Assembly (NCBI GenBank): GCA_965662045.1
Contig: CBFIGE010000012.1
Span: 1-64,000, forward strand
Direction of reading: 5' to 3'
DNA: 64,000 nucleotides
Source of the DNA: UBA3478 sp965662045
Lineage (GTDB): Bacteria; Bacteroidota; Bacteroidia; Flavobacteriales; Flavobacteriaceae
A model generated the notes under the pieces. That model ran no database searches. It saw only the letters and a program-made list of their open reading frames with translations, and was not told the DNA's origin. The translations under genes and the position numbers were made by a program. Numbering within the stretch: the stretch's first letter is position 1; the number at the start of each line of letters is the position of its first letter. Below, one piece after another: positions 26,336 to 35,108 of the stretch.

Positions 26336-26668
26336 TTAATACAATAAATGTTTTTTGGAATTGCTATTCCAGCCTGCTTGTCCCTTGTATTCCACAAAAA
26401 ATATTTTTAGATCTGCTTGGGATTCATAGTCGACGTAAAAGATGGTTTTATGAGCCTGACCACTGTATTCTGTAAAATACCATAGACCTTCATTTCCCGA
26501 AGCTTGACCTGAGTAATCCACCTTAAATACTTTTAAATCAGCACGAGAAGCATAATCAACTACAAAGACTTTTACATCGGCTTGTGAGGCATAGTCGACA
26601 GCAAATATTTCTTGTGCACTGATAAAGGTGCTACTCCATATTGATACAAGAAAAAGGATATTTCGCAT
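26336..26668 (-). CDS. DUF6150 exported repeat protein
   Basis: A 110-residue protein with a signal peptide (about 1-19, FISAQ) followed almost entirely by six short repeats with core (V/T)(D/E)Yx(S/G)(Q/R)A at residues about 24, 37, 50, 66, 79 and 92, a period of 13 with one 16-residue step. Each unit alternates a hydrophobic strand and an A-D-L-K-x-F turn, which suggests a small solenoid or beta-meander. This is the DUF6150 pattern; function unknown. It precedes the EEP gene by 9 bp. Confidence 0.8.
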   Translation of the reverse strand: MRNILFLVSIWSSTFISAQEIFAVDYASQADVKVFVVDYASRADLKVFKVDYSGQASGNEGLWYFTEYSGQAHKTIFYVDYESQADLKIFFVEYKGQAGWNSNSKKHLLY

Positions 26669-26742
26669 AGGTCTTGATTAATAATGTCTTTTCAAGGTAC
26701 TAAATTGCTTCAGAATTTGCGAATTATTTGTAATTTCCGAAT

Positions 26743-28122
26743 ATGAAGTATATCGTATTTTCAAAAGTTTATATTCGTCCACAGCATATTCTTTTGCTCA
26801 TTTTTTTATTTATTTTGAGTTGTTCAAAAGATGTAGAGGTAGAGATTGACGAAGAAGAACCTAATTCAGGGCCTATTGTTTATCCTCCTTATACTTTACC
26901 TATTGTATCGGTAGATACATACAATCAAGAAATTCCAGATGAACCCAAAATCCCTGGGATTATGCAAATTTCAGATCGAGGGAACCAGTTGTTTCAAGGT
27001 CCAATTGGAATAGAACGCAGAGGTCAATCCTCACAGTCTTTTCCCAAAAAACAGTACGGCTTAGAAACTAAGGACGGTAGTAATCAAGATCTCGATGTTT
27101 CTCTTTTAGACATGCCTCTTGAGGAGGATTGGATCTTATACGCGCCTTACAGTGATAAGTCACTTATGAGAAATGTTTTGGCTTATGACATTTCACGAAG
27201 TATGGGTCGATATGCTTCTAGAACCCAATTTGTGAATATGAAGCTAAATGGATTGAATGAAGGCATTTATGTGTTCTTGGAAAAACTTAAGAGAGATAAG
27301 GAACGAATTAACATCAATAAATTAAAGCCCGATGAAAACGAAGGTGAAGATTTAACCGGAGGCTATATCCTAAAAATAGATAAAGGGCCTGATAACGATC
27401 CGCAAACTCATTTCGTGTCTAATTATTCGGATGTGCCTGGTGCGAGTATTCGGTTTTTTTACGATACCCCAGATTACGATGAGATTACAGCAGCTCAAAA
27501 AGACTACATTGAAAGCTATATGTACGATTTTGAGACGGCTCTTCAGTCAGAGAATTTCGATGATCCCGAAACGGGATACCGCGCTTATATTGATGTTGAG
27601 AGCTTTGTTGATTTTCTTATTGTCAATGAAATTTCAAACAATGTAGATGCTTATCGAATTAGTACGTGGATTACCAAAGACAAAAACGCCAAACTTGCTA
27701 TGGGTCCTGTATGGGATTTTAATTTGGCTTTTGGAAATGCAAACTATTGTGGCGGAGGACAAACTGACGTTTGGTCTTATGAATTCAATCAACGCTGTGC
27801 TGGTGACTACTGGAATGTACCTTTTTGGTGGGAAAAACTGATGACAGATCCTTATTTCAGAACTCAACTTAAAAATCGATGGGAGAGTTTACGCTCTGGA
27901 ACATTGAGTACTGGGCAGCTCATGGGCACCATAGATTCGTATTATGACACCTTGAATAATCTTGAAAATGCAGAGCGCAATTTTCAGCGCTGGCCTGTCT
28001 TAGGCGAGTGGGTTTGGCCTAACCAATTCGTGGGTTCAACCTATGAAGAGGAGGTGAATTATCTCAAAGATTGGCTCAGTCAACGTTTGAATTGGATGGA
28101 TGCTCAGATTTCACAATATTAG
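26743..28122 (+). CDS. CotH kinase family lipoprotein
   Basis: A 459-residue lipoprotein (lipobox ILSCSKDVE, Cys27) with a CotH domain, an atypical protein-kinase-like fold. Motifs in order: IERRGQSSQSFPKKQYGLE (residues about 88-106, basic nucleotide-contact region), DWILYAPYSDKSLMRN, LNGLNEGIYVFLEKLKRDKERI, GGYILKIDKG, and the metal-binding GPVWDFNLAFGNANY near 325. CotH proteins phosphorylate surface or spore-coat proteins in other phyla; in Bacteroidota the substrates are unknown. It stands alone with an upstream gap of 74 bp to the leftward DUF6150 gene. Confidence 0.92.
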   Translation: MKYIVFSKVYIRPQHILLLIFLFILSCSKDVEVEIDEEEPNSGPIVYPPYTLPIVSVDTYNQEIPDEPKIPGIMQISDRGNQLFQGPIGIERRGQSSQSFPKKQYGLETKDGSNQDLDVSLLDMPLEEDWILYAPYSDKSLMRNVLAYDISRSMGRYASRTQFVNMKLNGLNEGIYVFLEKLKRDKERININKLKPDENEGEDLTGGYILKIDKGPDNDPQTHFVSNYSDVPGASIRFFYDTPDYDEITAAQKDYIESYMYDFETALQSENFDDPETGYRAYIDVESFVDFLIVNEISNNVDAYRISTWITKDKNAKLAMGPVWDFNLAFGNANYCGGGQTDVWSYEFNQRCAGDYWNVPFWWEKLMTDPYFRTQLKNRWESLRSGTLSTGQLMGTIDSYYDTLNNLENAERNFQRWPVLGEWVWPNQFVGSTYEEEVNYLKDWLSQRLNWMDAQISQY

Positions 28123-28201
28123 TTGAGGCTTTCGCATTGAAATAGATTTTTACTTTAAAGAGAATTTGAAAAGTGCTGTTTACAAAAACTAATGCACCTA
28201 A

Positions 28202-28426
28202 TTAATTTCCATTCTCACAAGTACTACTCTAATAATATGCGAGTCCTTCTGTTTCAGCTGAACAAGAATTTGCATAGGTCACATAATTACAGCCATATAC
28301 GGAATCGTATTCTGTGGTGCAAATTAGGTCTGTTTGAGGCTCTAATACACATTCGTGGTAAGGCTCTGGCCCGCATTTTGAAGACTAAAGGAGAATTGAG
28401 GCTATTAAGAAAAAACCCTTTTAAAT
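28202..28426 (-). pseudogene. Decayed Kazal-type protease-inhibitor-like lipoprotein gene
   Basis: Read on the minus strand, the frame gives a lipoprotein-like start (KGFFLIASILL, stop, SSKCGPEPY), then a Kazal-like core with ECVLEPQTDLICTTEYDSVYG, CNYVTYANSCSAETEGLAYY, another stop and SSTCENGN before a final TAA. Spacing of Cys, the TEYDxV, the VTYANSC and the closing Cys match secreted Bacteroidota Kazal domains. Three defects are seen: a TAG in the signal peptide, a TAG before the last Cys, and a Cys changed to Tyr (VYGC for VCGC). The ATG at 28424-28426 is now ATT. It is downstream of two small ORFs on the same strand. The call is my own translation. Confidence 0.65.
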
Positions 28427-28513
28427 GGATTTAAAAACTGTCGCCAAAATAATAAACGTTAATACTATTCCAATAATAAAACCAATACTAATAGAAGTTA
28501 GAATAGCTTTCAT
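28421..28513 (-). CDS. 30-residue single-helix membrane microprotein (putative)
   Basis: An ATG at 28513 opens a frame of 30 codons, MKAILTSISIGFIIGIVLTF and on to FKSI, ending at TAA. Apart from two terminal lysines it is one hydrophobic helix of about 22 residues. It starts 3 bp after the stop of a 62-codon ORF. Its stop codon overlaps the lost start of the Kazal-like pseudogene in the same frame. It is too short to exclude chance, but AT-rich DNA rarely yields a start, a lone helix and such spacing together. Function unknown. Confidence 0.4.
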   Translation of the reverse strand: MKAILTSISIGFIIGIVLTFIILATVFKSI

Positions 28514-28516
28514 AAC

Positions 28517-28705
28517 TCAATTTAATTCGGGAATTTGACACAAAAGATTAATTTTCTTTTGAAATTGAGTTTCGTTTTGAAACAAACTGTTGATGACCTC
28601 TTGGCGCTCTTTTTGGGTAAGAACAAGTTCTTGAAAATCAGTATTTACGCCCTGCGCTTTGATCATTAATAGAGATTTATGTAATTGGTCGATGTTAAGA
28701 TACAC
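28517..28705 (-). CDS. Small helical protein of unknown function
   Basis: A 62-residue, mostly helical, charged protein (MYLNIDQLHKSLLMIK, then LTQKERQEVINSLFQNETQFQKKINLLCQ). No signal or membrane helix. Codon use looks like that of real genes nearby, and it sits 3 bp before the 30-residue ORF. I do not recognise the family; a small cytoplasmic partner or regulator is possible. Confidence 0.45.
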   Translation of the reverse strand: MYLNIDQLHKSLLMIKAQGVNTDFQELVLTQKERQEVINSLFQNETQFQKKINLLCQIPELN

Positions 28706-28842
28706 TTAATCGATGTTTTTGAGATTATAAATCACCCTTTTTTTTCTAATCAAATGAAAATGAGCAGATTAAAATAAAAAATATATTGAATAGCCGTGAT
28801 TTTTCTTACAAATAAATTAGTGTATTTTATTTTGAAATTAAG

Positions 28843-29979
28843 CTAGAGTACGTAAATCACTAAAAACCCTAAATAGGTACCTAAAGCGTTTCCTAGTGTT
28901 CCAACTAAGATGGCCGGTAGGATTAATTCATCTCTTTTAAAGGTTTCGGCTAGTGCTATAGCTGTTGTTCCGCCACCGACATTAGCTTGACTTACAATGG
29001 CAATCATTTGCCAGTCTCTGTAGAACAATCCTCCAATCAGTACAGTTCCAATGCCGTGTAATAATACGGCTATGGTTGTAAATAGTAATAAGCTAACACC
29101 TATTTCTTTTAAAGCGCTCACAGCGGAGAGTTCACAATACGCTCCAATAACGGCGAGAAATAAATTGACCAAAAATAGACCTAAGGTGTGACTTCCTTTG
29201 AGTTTTGAAACTGCTGGTATTTGTGCGAGTAAAATACCTAGGGTAGATAAAATCAAAATAAACGGGATTTTTGGAAAGTATTCCGATAAAAAGTCTGACA
29301 CTAAAAAAGAGGCTACCCCTAGGAAGCTCAACCAGATTAAAGAGTGCATATCAATGGCAGACTCTGTGCGCTTTGTTACCGTATGGGCTTTTGCTTCACT
29401 TTGTTTTTTAGATTTCCAAATTTTGTGCATAAATATGGGTATGGTCAAAGTGACAATAATCCATAAGGTGGTTACTACATTGTCTACTGCAATAGTTCCT
29501 GCGTAGAGTACTCCTTTTTTCTGAAAGTCGTATTCTAATGCGATGGCATTGAAATTGACACTTCCACCTGTGTATGTGCCTGTTAACATACCTGCAATAA
29601 TGCGAGCGTCTTCACCTATTGTTTTTTCGGGGGAGATAATCATCCATGCCAATAAAATGCCCAGGGTTGTCATTACTGATCCTATGAGGAACAAGCCAAT
29701 CATAGGTAAGCCTGCCTTTCGAATAGAGGCTAAATTCACATTGAGTAAAAGAAAAAAGATTGAAATCGGAGCGATGTAGGTGAATATACTATCGTACAGT
29801 GGTATGCTGTTCGAAGCCGAGGGAATTAACTTTAAATTGGCTGCTATAGCTGTAAATACAATAACTAATAATGATGCACCGACTCGTTTACCCCACTTTG
29901 TTTTGGCCGCTTGTGATGCCAAAATTAGCATTAAAAACAGCACGGCTAACACATAAATGATATTAGATGTAAAGTTCAT
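28843..29979 (-). CDS. DUF819 family membrane protein
   Basis: A 378-residue integral membrane protein with about 10-12 helices. The DUF819 (YjcL-like) pattern is recognised by LYDSIFTYIAPISIFFLLLNVNL near residue 62, GMLTGTYTGGSVNFNAIA near 129-146, and the mirrored SQANVGGGTTAIALAETFKRDEL near 333; the two glycine-rich segments TGTYTGGSVN and ANVGGGTTA are typical of inverted-repeat transporters. It is probably a transporter, substrate unknown. It stands alone between two intergenic gaps. Confidence 0.88.
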   Translation of the reverse strand: MNFTSNIIYVLAVLFLMLILASQAAKTKWGKRVGASLLVIVFTAIAANLKLIPSASNSIPLYDSIFTYIAPISIFFLLLNVNLASIRKAGLPMIGLFLIGSVMTTLGILLAWMIISPEKTIGEDARIIAGMLTGTYTGGSVNFNAIALEYDFQKKGVLYAGTIAVDNVVTTLWIIVTLTIPIFMHKIWKSKKQSEAKAHTVTKRTESAIDMHSLIWLSFLGVASFLVSDFLSEYFPKIPFILILSTLGILLAQIPAVSKLKGSHTLGLFLVNLFLAVIGAYCELSAVSALKEIGVSLLLFTTIAVLLHGIGTVLIGGLFYRDWQMIAIVSQANVGGGTTAIALAETFKRDELILPAILVGTLGNALGTYLGFLVIYVL

Positions 29980-30042
29980 AATATTCTTTCTTAAGAGTAT
30001 TCTTTATTGAATTTTTCTTTCCAGGTTTTTTTGGCCACAAGC

Positions 30043-30795
30043 TCAATTTTTAAGTGTTGACTTAAGGAAAAGCCGATCAGCAATCTGCGAATTGAAAATG
30101 ATTTCGTTGACTATAAAATCAGTGCCTTGACCATCTTTAAGCATATCTTTATAGTTGATTTTAGTCGGATACCAACGGCCTTGAATTTTTTTTACTTCGC
30201 TCAAACTCGTTTTTTTAAGGAGTTTTCCACTCTTGGCATAAAGCTCTTCTTTGAGTGGAACATAGCGCTCGGTATCAATCCAAAGTATTCTTTTGTGATA
30301 GCTCAAGTCTTCTACTTTAGCCAATAATTCCATTTTGTAGGTTTGACGATTATCCAATTCTTCATTACCTAAAACACTAGCGTTGTACAAGGTTGTTAAT
30401 TTTCGCTCTTCCATCATGTCTTCGTAGGATAGATCAGAACCCATAACTGATTGTCGAAGTAAATGACCAGAGAGTTGAATTATACGATCTGTAGCTGGTG
30501 AGTAGATCCAAAGTCGATCTTCTAACTTGAGCATTTTGGTGCCTTTTTCGCGCTCAGGTGAGAGGTATTCAGTAAAATGCTTATCACTACCTCTTGAATA
30601 GCCTTTTGATTTTATAGTTCGGCTTTTTCGCTTGCCGTAGACTATCATTTCTGAGCTTATAATTTGAGTATCAGCAATCATATTTGCATCTACCTTATCA
30701 AGAATTTCATCTGCAGTCATACCCGATTCTTGTCCTTGAAGAGAGAGGGGAAGGCTAAAAATGAAAAGAAGTAAAAATTTTAAAAAGTTGCTCAT
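30043..30795 (-). CDS. LolA-like outer-membrane lipoprotein-sorting protein
   Basis: A 250-residue protein with a signal peptide (ending near LQGQES, residue 22) and a LolA-like half-barrel. The family's ADEILDKVDANM near residue 26, the WIYSPATDRIIQLSGHLLRQSVMGSDLSYEDMM block near 91-125 and RILWIDTERYVPLKEELYAKSGKLLK-type strands are seen; this group (annotated outer membrane lipoprotein-sorting protein) differs from true LolA and travels with RND or ABC exporters. It would bind a lipid-like cargo in the periplasm. It is the last gene of the six-gene ABC operon, 11 bp after the permease. Confidence 0.88.
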   Translation of the reverse strand: MSNFLKFLLLFIFSLPLSLQGQESGMTADEILDKVDANMIADTQIISSEMIVYGKRKSRTIKSKGYSRGSDKHFTEYLSPEREKGTKMLKLEDRLWIYSPATDRIIQLSGHLLRQSVMGSDLSYEDMMEERKLTTLYNASVLGNEELDNRQTYKMELLAKVEDLSYHKRILWIDTERYVPLKEELYAKSGKLLKKTSLSEVKKIQGRWYPTKINYKDMLKDGQGTDFIVNEIIFNSQIADRLFLKSTLKN

Positions 30796-30806
30796 AAGTT
30801 CTAAAG

Positions 30807-32081
30807 TTAAACCTCTAATTCGTTAAAAAGTCTTGCGGTGTCTCTTTTGAAAATAGCTCGACCGGAGAGCATTGTTCCAAAAAGCATGGAAAGTAAACCT
30901 GGAATAAAGCCGATAAAAAAGAGATTGCTTGTCACTCTTGCCCTGATTACAGAGGGCATAATCATGGTTGAGTTTTCAATGTATTTAGAAATATCAATAC
31001 CGACGATTTGAAGATAATACGTTCCGGCAAGTCCTAGGGATGTTCCTATAAGAGAACCTATTACTCCTATAATACTCGCCTCTGTCAATAAGAGTCTGTA
31101 TACTTTTCGCTTGGATTCTCCTAGTGCTAATCGAATCCCAAATTCTTTATACCTCCTTAGACCACCTATAAGTCCTGTATTCCACAAGACAATCGACATT
31201 GCAAAGACGAAAATGAATATAAATAATGATACCACTGTTTGAGAATAATCAAGGGTAGAGCCTAGGTTATTTTGCTGTTTTAAGGTGAGCATTACCGGAG
31301 CATAATAATCCTCGCTATTGTCGTATTGAGCATTGAATGTTGTTGCAATTTCGCTGGCTCTTGCATCATCGTAAATTTCATAAGGTAAATAACCTAGAAG
31401 TTCTCCACTGCCATCTTGCATGTCTAATATGCGTTGAGCATCGGTGATATCTATAACAAATGCCCCTTTATCCATTGCTGGCATACCGAATTGCACTGTT
31501 CCGGTTAAAGTGAATTTGTAGAAAACCATACTGCCTTCCATGCTGGAGCCAAAAAAGGTCAATTCATCACCTAAATTAACTTCAAGTTTTTGAGCAAAAA
31601 ATTCACTCAATACCACTTCACCTGGATTTTCAGGTAAACTTCCTCTGACTAAAGCTCTGTCTAAATTTAGACGTGAGCCCTCACCTGAATTCGGATTTAA
31701 TAAATTCACGGCCAAGCCCATTCCTGGGCCTTGACTTTTGGTTTCTCCGTTTTGGTCAGGGACATCTAAGATTCCTCCAAAACGAATTCGAGGTGTCCAT
31801 AGTACATCTGGAAATTGGGTTTGCAATGAAGTAGTGAGTTCTTCAAGTCCTAATAGCGCTAAATCATTTGGAACTTGGTCCTTGTTTTCTGCATAAGGCT
31901 TAGTCATGACCTTAAGATGCCCGGTATCGAGTTTAGCATTTTGATCTATGATATCTGAAAGTGCACCTGTTATATACCCTGTAGTTAAAACCGTTAAAGT
32001 CACCCCTATACTTATGATTACAATGGGAATCAAGCTTTTACTTCGATCTCTTAAAATACCTTTAATCAAAAATGAAATCAT
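30807..32081 (-). CDS. ABC transporter permease, FtsX/MacB-type (second)
   Basis: A 424-residue permease with an N-terminal helix (about 16-36), a large periplasmic domain (about 40-280) and three C-terminal helices (about 284-305, 331-350 and 385-405) with the FtsX-like GGLRRYKEFGIRLALGESKRKVYRLLLTEA segment that contacts the ATPase. The layout fits LolC/LolE and MacB-type mechanotransmission transporters, which move substrates within the periplasm or extract lipids. Its ATG overlaps the stop of the first permease by 4 bp. Confidence 0.92.
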   Translation of the reverse strand: MISFLIKGILRDRSKSLIPIVIISIGVTLTVLTTGYITGALSDIIDQNAKLDTGHLKVMTKPYAENKDQVPNDLALLGLEELTTSLQTQFPDVLWTPRIRFGGILDVPDQNGETKSQGPGMGLAVNLLNPNSGEGSRLNLDRALVRGSLPENPGEVVLSEFFAQKLEVNLGDELTFFGSSMEGSMVFYKFTLTGTVQFGMPAMDKGAFVIDITDAQRILDMQDGSGELLGYLPYEIYDDARASEIATTFNAQYDNSEDYYAPVMLTLKQQNNLGSTLDYSQTVVSLFIFIFVFAMSIVLWNTGLIGGLRRYKEFGIRLALGESKRKVYRLLLTEASIIGVIGSLIGTSLGLAGTYYLQIVGIDISKYIENSTMIMPSVIRARVTSNLFFIGFIPGLLSMLFGTMLSGRAIFKRDTARLFNELEV

Positions 32082-33232
32082 TGTATTTTTCCTTTAAGGG
32101 CCGAGACCGGATTGATTTTCGCGATTTTTTTGGCTGGTAAAAAACTCACTATTGTAGAGGCTAGTACAACTACAATTACAGTTCCTAAAACAAGAGAAAA
32201 TCCATAAATGGGAAAAATGCGTTCTGCAATAGCTAATCCCACTTCTTGATCTGCTGCTGCCACAGGGATTCCAACTTTCTTAATAAAAATGAAAAAAGGT
32301 GCACCGTATAAACTAGCCAATAAAAGGGCTAGAATACTGTACATACTTCCTTCTACTGTAAAAAGACCTACGACTTTACGCCTTGTCATTCCGAGAGCTA
32401 CATAAGTACCAATTTCTTTTTGTCTTCTAAAGATAGAAAGCACCTGAGTATCAAAAATAGCCAAGAGTGCAATGGCTAGTAATAGAATATACATGATAGA
32501 CGAACTGATTTTTTTGGTGGCAATGATCTCTTCAATGGTGCTTAATAATTCTTTTTGGCTAGTGAAATTCCAAATTGTTGATTCAAGTGGAGTAGAAGTC
32601 TCATTTAGGACTAAAAGTGTAGCTTCATTAACTTGACTAGTCATTTGCCACAAGTCATTAATATTTATCCAAATTTGACCGTCGTCAATGGTCGGTACAT
32701 TGGAGTCAAAAATGGCTGATATGTATACTGTATTGGCGTCATAAGTGCCGTTGACATCCCTCCAGCGCAATAGAACTTCATCTCCTACATTTAGTTTTGA
32801 AGAGTCTGCAAAGCGTTTTCCAATAATGACAGGATATTGTTTTTCTTGTTTGTTCAAATAGGAGGTGGGTAATAACAGTGTTTGTTGGTCTGATGTAATT
32901 CCTTTCAAGACGATATTCATCATTCGTCCTTCAGGATAAATAGAAGCTTGGTGAATGAGTATTGGAGTCAGGTCAGGACGATTCTCTGGAATTGGGGCGT
33001 GACTATCGAGAATGGTATAAGGATCAAAGGGGTCGTAGTCTTTATGGCGAAGCTGGCCAGAGCCGTATTCCCATTCTATTGTATCTTTTTTTGCCTGTGC
33101 ATTCCAGCCGTCCATTACACCGTTTAAAAAGATGATGATGACAAAAGAAAACGAGAGTACAATTATGTTGAGTATAGTACGTAAGCCCGCTCCGTAGATG
33201 TTTTTAAAAGCTAATTTGAGAGCGAGTTTCAT
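32078..33232 (-). CDS. ABC transporter permease, FtsX/MacB-type (first)
   Basis: A 384-residue permease of the same layout as its neighbour: helix 1 near 17-37, a periplasmic domain to about 245, then helices near 250-270, 295-315 and 340-362. IFRRQKEIGTYVALGMTRRKVVGLFTVEGSMYS is the coupling helix region of FtsX-type proteins. Together the two would form a heterodimer like LolC/LolE. The ends overlap both neighbours by 4 bp (ATGA), which points to translational coupling and fixed stoichiometry. Confidence 0.92.
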   Translation of the reverse strand: MKLALKLAFKNIYGAGLRTILNIIVLSFSFVIIIFLNGVMDGWNAQAKKDTIEWEYGSGQLRHKDYDPFDPYTILDSHAPIPENRPDLTPILIHQASIYPEGRMMNIVLKGITSDQQTLLLPTSYLNKQEKQYPVIIGKRFADSSKLNVGDEVLLRWRDVNGTYDANTVYISAIFDSNVPTIDDGQIWININDLWQMTSQVNEATLLVLNETSTPLESTIWNFTSQKELLSTIEEIIATKKISSSIMYILLLAIALLAIFDTQVLSIFRRQKEIGTYVALGMTRRKVVGLFTVEGSMYSILALLLASLYGAPFFIFIKKVGIPVAAADQEVGLAIAERIFPIYGFSLVLGTVIVVVLASTIVSFLPAKKIAKINPVSALKGKIQ

Positions 33233-33939
33233 GTGAATTTAGGTTTTGAAATTTCCTCATCATTTTCGATGCGACCATCTCTGAGGTGAATAATCCTATT
33301 GAGGTATCCCATTACTTTTTCGTCATGGGTGGAGAAAATAAAACTTGTACCCAACTCTCGATTTAAGGTCTTCATGGTTTTTAAAATACCGTGGGCGTTT
33401 TCAGCATCTAAATTAGCTGTGGGTTCGTCGGCCAGTAAGAGTTCTGGTTTTTTAACCATTGCTCTTGCGATGGCTACTCTTTGACTTTCTCCACCGGATA
33501 ATTTATTTGGCTTTTTAGCGGCTTTGTCCGTGAGTCCAACCCATTCAAGGGCTTGCATTACTACTTTTTTGCGCTCACTTGAGCTTTTTTTCTGTAAGAG
33601 TAAAGCAAATTCAACATTCTCAAAAACAGTGTAAACGGGTAAAAGATTAAAGACTTGAAAAATGAAACCTATATGGTAGTTTCTTAAATTAGCACTGTTT
33701 TGGTGTGATAGATTAGAAATGTCACGCCCTAAGACTGTTGCAGTACCTGTGGTAGGTTGATCGAGCGAACCTAGTATATTGAGAAGGGTGGTTTTTCCAG
33801 ATCCACTAGGCCCAACAATACCGGAGAATTCGCCTTTTACAAACTGAGTCGTGACGTTCTTTAAGGCGAAAAATGAATCGTCGGCTACAGGATAGCTCTT
33901 GCTTAAATTTTTAAGTTCTATGATTAGGTTTTCTTTCAT
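33229..33939 (-). CDS. ABC transporter ATPase (LolD/MacB-type)
   Basis: A 236-residue ATPase. Walker A GPSGSGKTTLLN (residues about 43-54), Q-loop FIFQVFNLLPVYTVFENVEFAL, signature LSGGESQRVAIARAM, Walker B LLLADEPTANLD and the H-switch STHDEKV are all intact. Sequence type is that of LolD/MacB/FtsE, the ATPases of FtsX-type permeases. Its stop overlaps the ATG of the first permease, and it starts 2 bp after the outer-membrane barrel gene. Confidence 0.95.
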   Translation of the reverse strand: MKENLIIELKNLSKSYPVADDSFFALKNVTTQFVKGEFSGIVGPSGSGKTTLLNILGSLDQPTTGTATVLGRDISNLSHQNSANLRNYHIGFIFQVFNLLPVYTVFENVEFALLLQKKSSSERKKVVMQALEWVGLTDKAAKKPNKLSGGESQRVAIARAMVKKPELLLADEPTANLDAENAHGILKTMKTLNRELGTSFIFSTHDEKVMGYLNRIIHLRDGRIENDEEISKPKFT

Positions 33940-33941
33940 AT

Positions 33942-35105
33942 TTAATGATTGTAAATCAATAGTAGTTGAAGGCCAGGTCCTGAAAAGGTATATAAAATTT
34001 CATTTTGTTGTGCAGCCTCGAATTGATTGGAGTTGTAATAAGCGATAAGATAAGCACTTATTTTATTGAACTGTTCTTGATAGTTTAACACCAGAGAATT
34101 TTGATTTGTAGACCATTGGTGGTATACTAAAAAACTTATTGAGTTAAATAACCCTAGTGGATAGTTGGCATTAATTGCAGTAACATGTGAAGCTTGATTT
34201 TCAAAGGCGTGTTCAGCTCCAAAACTACTAATTAAATGTTCACCGATCAGGTGTAATCCGTTTCCAACACCAAAGGTGTAATCAGTCCCCAGCGTGCTCA
34301 AAAATTGATGTTTGAAGAGGCCTATGGGTTGGATTCGTTTGATGTACGTAGATTCGGTCCATAGTCCGATGCCTAAATCCCATTTTGCATCTAAGCCCAA
34401 GCGATGTTCAGGACTCTCACCGAAGTAATCAATAAGGGTATTTTCCGTGAAATCAGTGGTTCGGTAGTGGTAGGTTAGTCCCCACTCTCCCTTGGGTACT
34501 AAAAACTGAAAACGACCTCCCCATTCTGTTTTTGTTTTAGAAGAATCAAAGAGATCGAAACCTCTAGGTTTTTGATTTCCGTATAAACTCCACAACCAAA
34601 GATTAGTGTTGTTTTTAAAATAATATCGTATGAGCATTGCATAAACCCCATTAGTGAGCGCTAGCGGGTCTCTGGGATCAATTTGATTAAACCATTGTAA
34701 TGGTCGAAGAAGAGAGGCCGCACCAAAATCAATTTTTTGAAGACCTAATCTAAATTCCCATTCTTTGTTAAGGTATCTGATCCAAGCTCTGTACGGTGCA
34801 ATATCAGTATTGAATTGCTGAGCTGAAGTCAATGATTCAAAGGCATTTAAATTAGCTGCTACCTGAACACTCCAGGATTGAAGACTGTCTTGTGCTGACT
34901 CAAAATTGAATTCTGGCAGATATCGTCCTCCCCAAAAAAACGAGCTATTTTCTTGTAAACCTTGATTGGTCTGAAGTTGAATCTGTCCATCAAATTCTAT
35001 ACGTTGGGCGTTTAAAGCTGTTGAACTTAAAAACACGCTAAGCATAAAACTGATAAAACCATTCTTAAACTTAAAGCCTATATGTTTTAACTGTATTAGA
35101 GTCAA
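33942..35105 (-). CDS. Outer-membrane beta-barrel protein of the ABC operon
   Basis: A 387-residue protein with a signal peptide (about 1-33, ending near STALNAQ) and then alternating amphipathic strands with many aromatic and polar residues, for example LGLQKIDFGAASLLRPLQWF near residue 121 and WGGRFQFLVPKGEWGLTYHYRT near 212. This is a predicted outer-membrane barrel similar in layout to alginate-export/DUF1302-type proteins; I do not recognise a precise family. It lies 2 bp before the ATPase gene, so it likely forms the outer-membrane exit or acceptor of the same export system. Confidence 0.7.
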   Translation of the reverse strand: MTLIQLKHIGFKFKNGFISFMLSVFLSSTALNAQRIEFDGQIQLQTNQGLQENSSFFWGGRYLPEFNFESAQDSLQSWSVQVAANLNAFESLTSAQQFNTDIAPYRAWIRYLNKEWEFRLGLQKIDFGAASLLRPLQWFNQIDPRDPLALTNGVYAMLIRYYFKNNTNLWLWSLYGNQKPRGFDLFDSSKTKTEWGGRFQFLVPKGEWGLTYHYRTTDFTENTLIDYFGESPEHRLGLDAKWDLGIGLWTESTYIKRIQPIGLFKHQFLSTLGTDYTFGVGNGLHLIGEHLISSFGAEHAFENQASHVTAINANYPLGLFNSISFLVYHQWSTNQNSLVLNYQEQFNKISAYLIAYYNSNQFEAAQQNEILYTFSGPGLQLLLIYNH

Positions 35106-35108
35106 AAA

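Noticed and set aside
28202..28426. TAG read-through or recoding in the Kazal-like gene
   Set aside because: The gene also lost a conserved cysteine and its start codon, which decay explains; no suppressor tRNA or recoding signal is visible.
28192..28434. A plus-strand open frame of 80 codons
   Set aside because: It is the opposite strand of the Kazal-like remnant, whose cysteine pattern and signal peptide explain the DNA better; the plus-strand peptide is basic with no family features.
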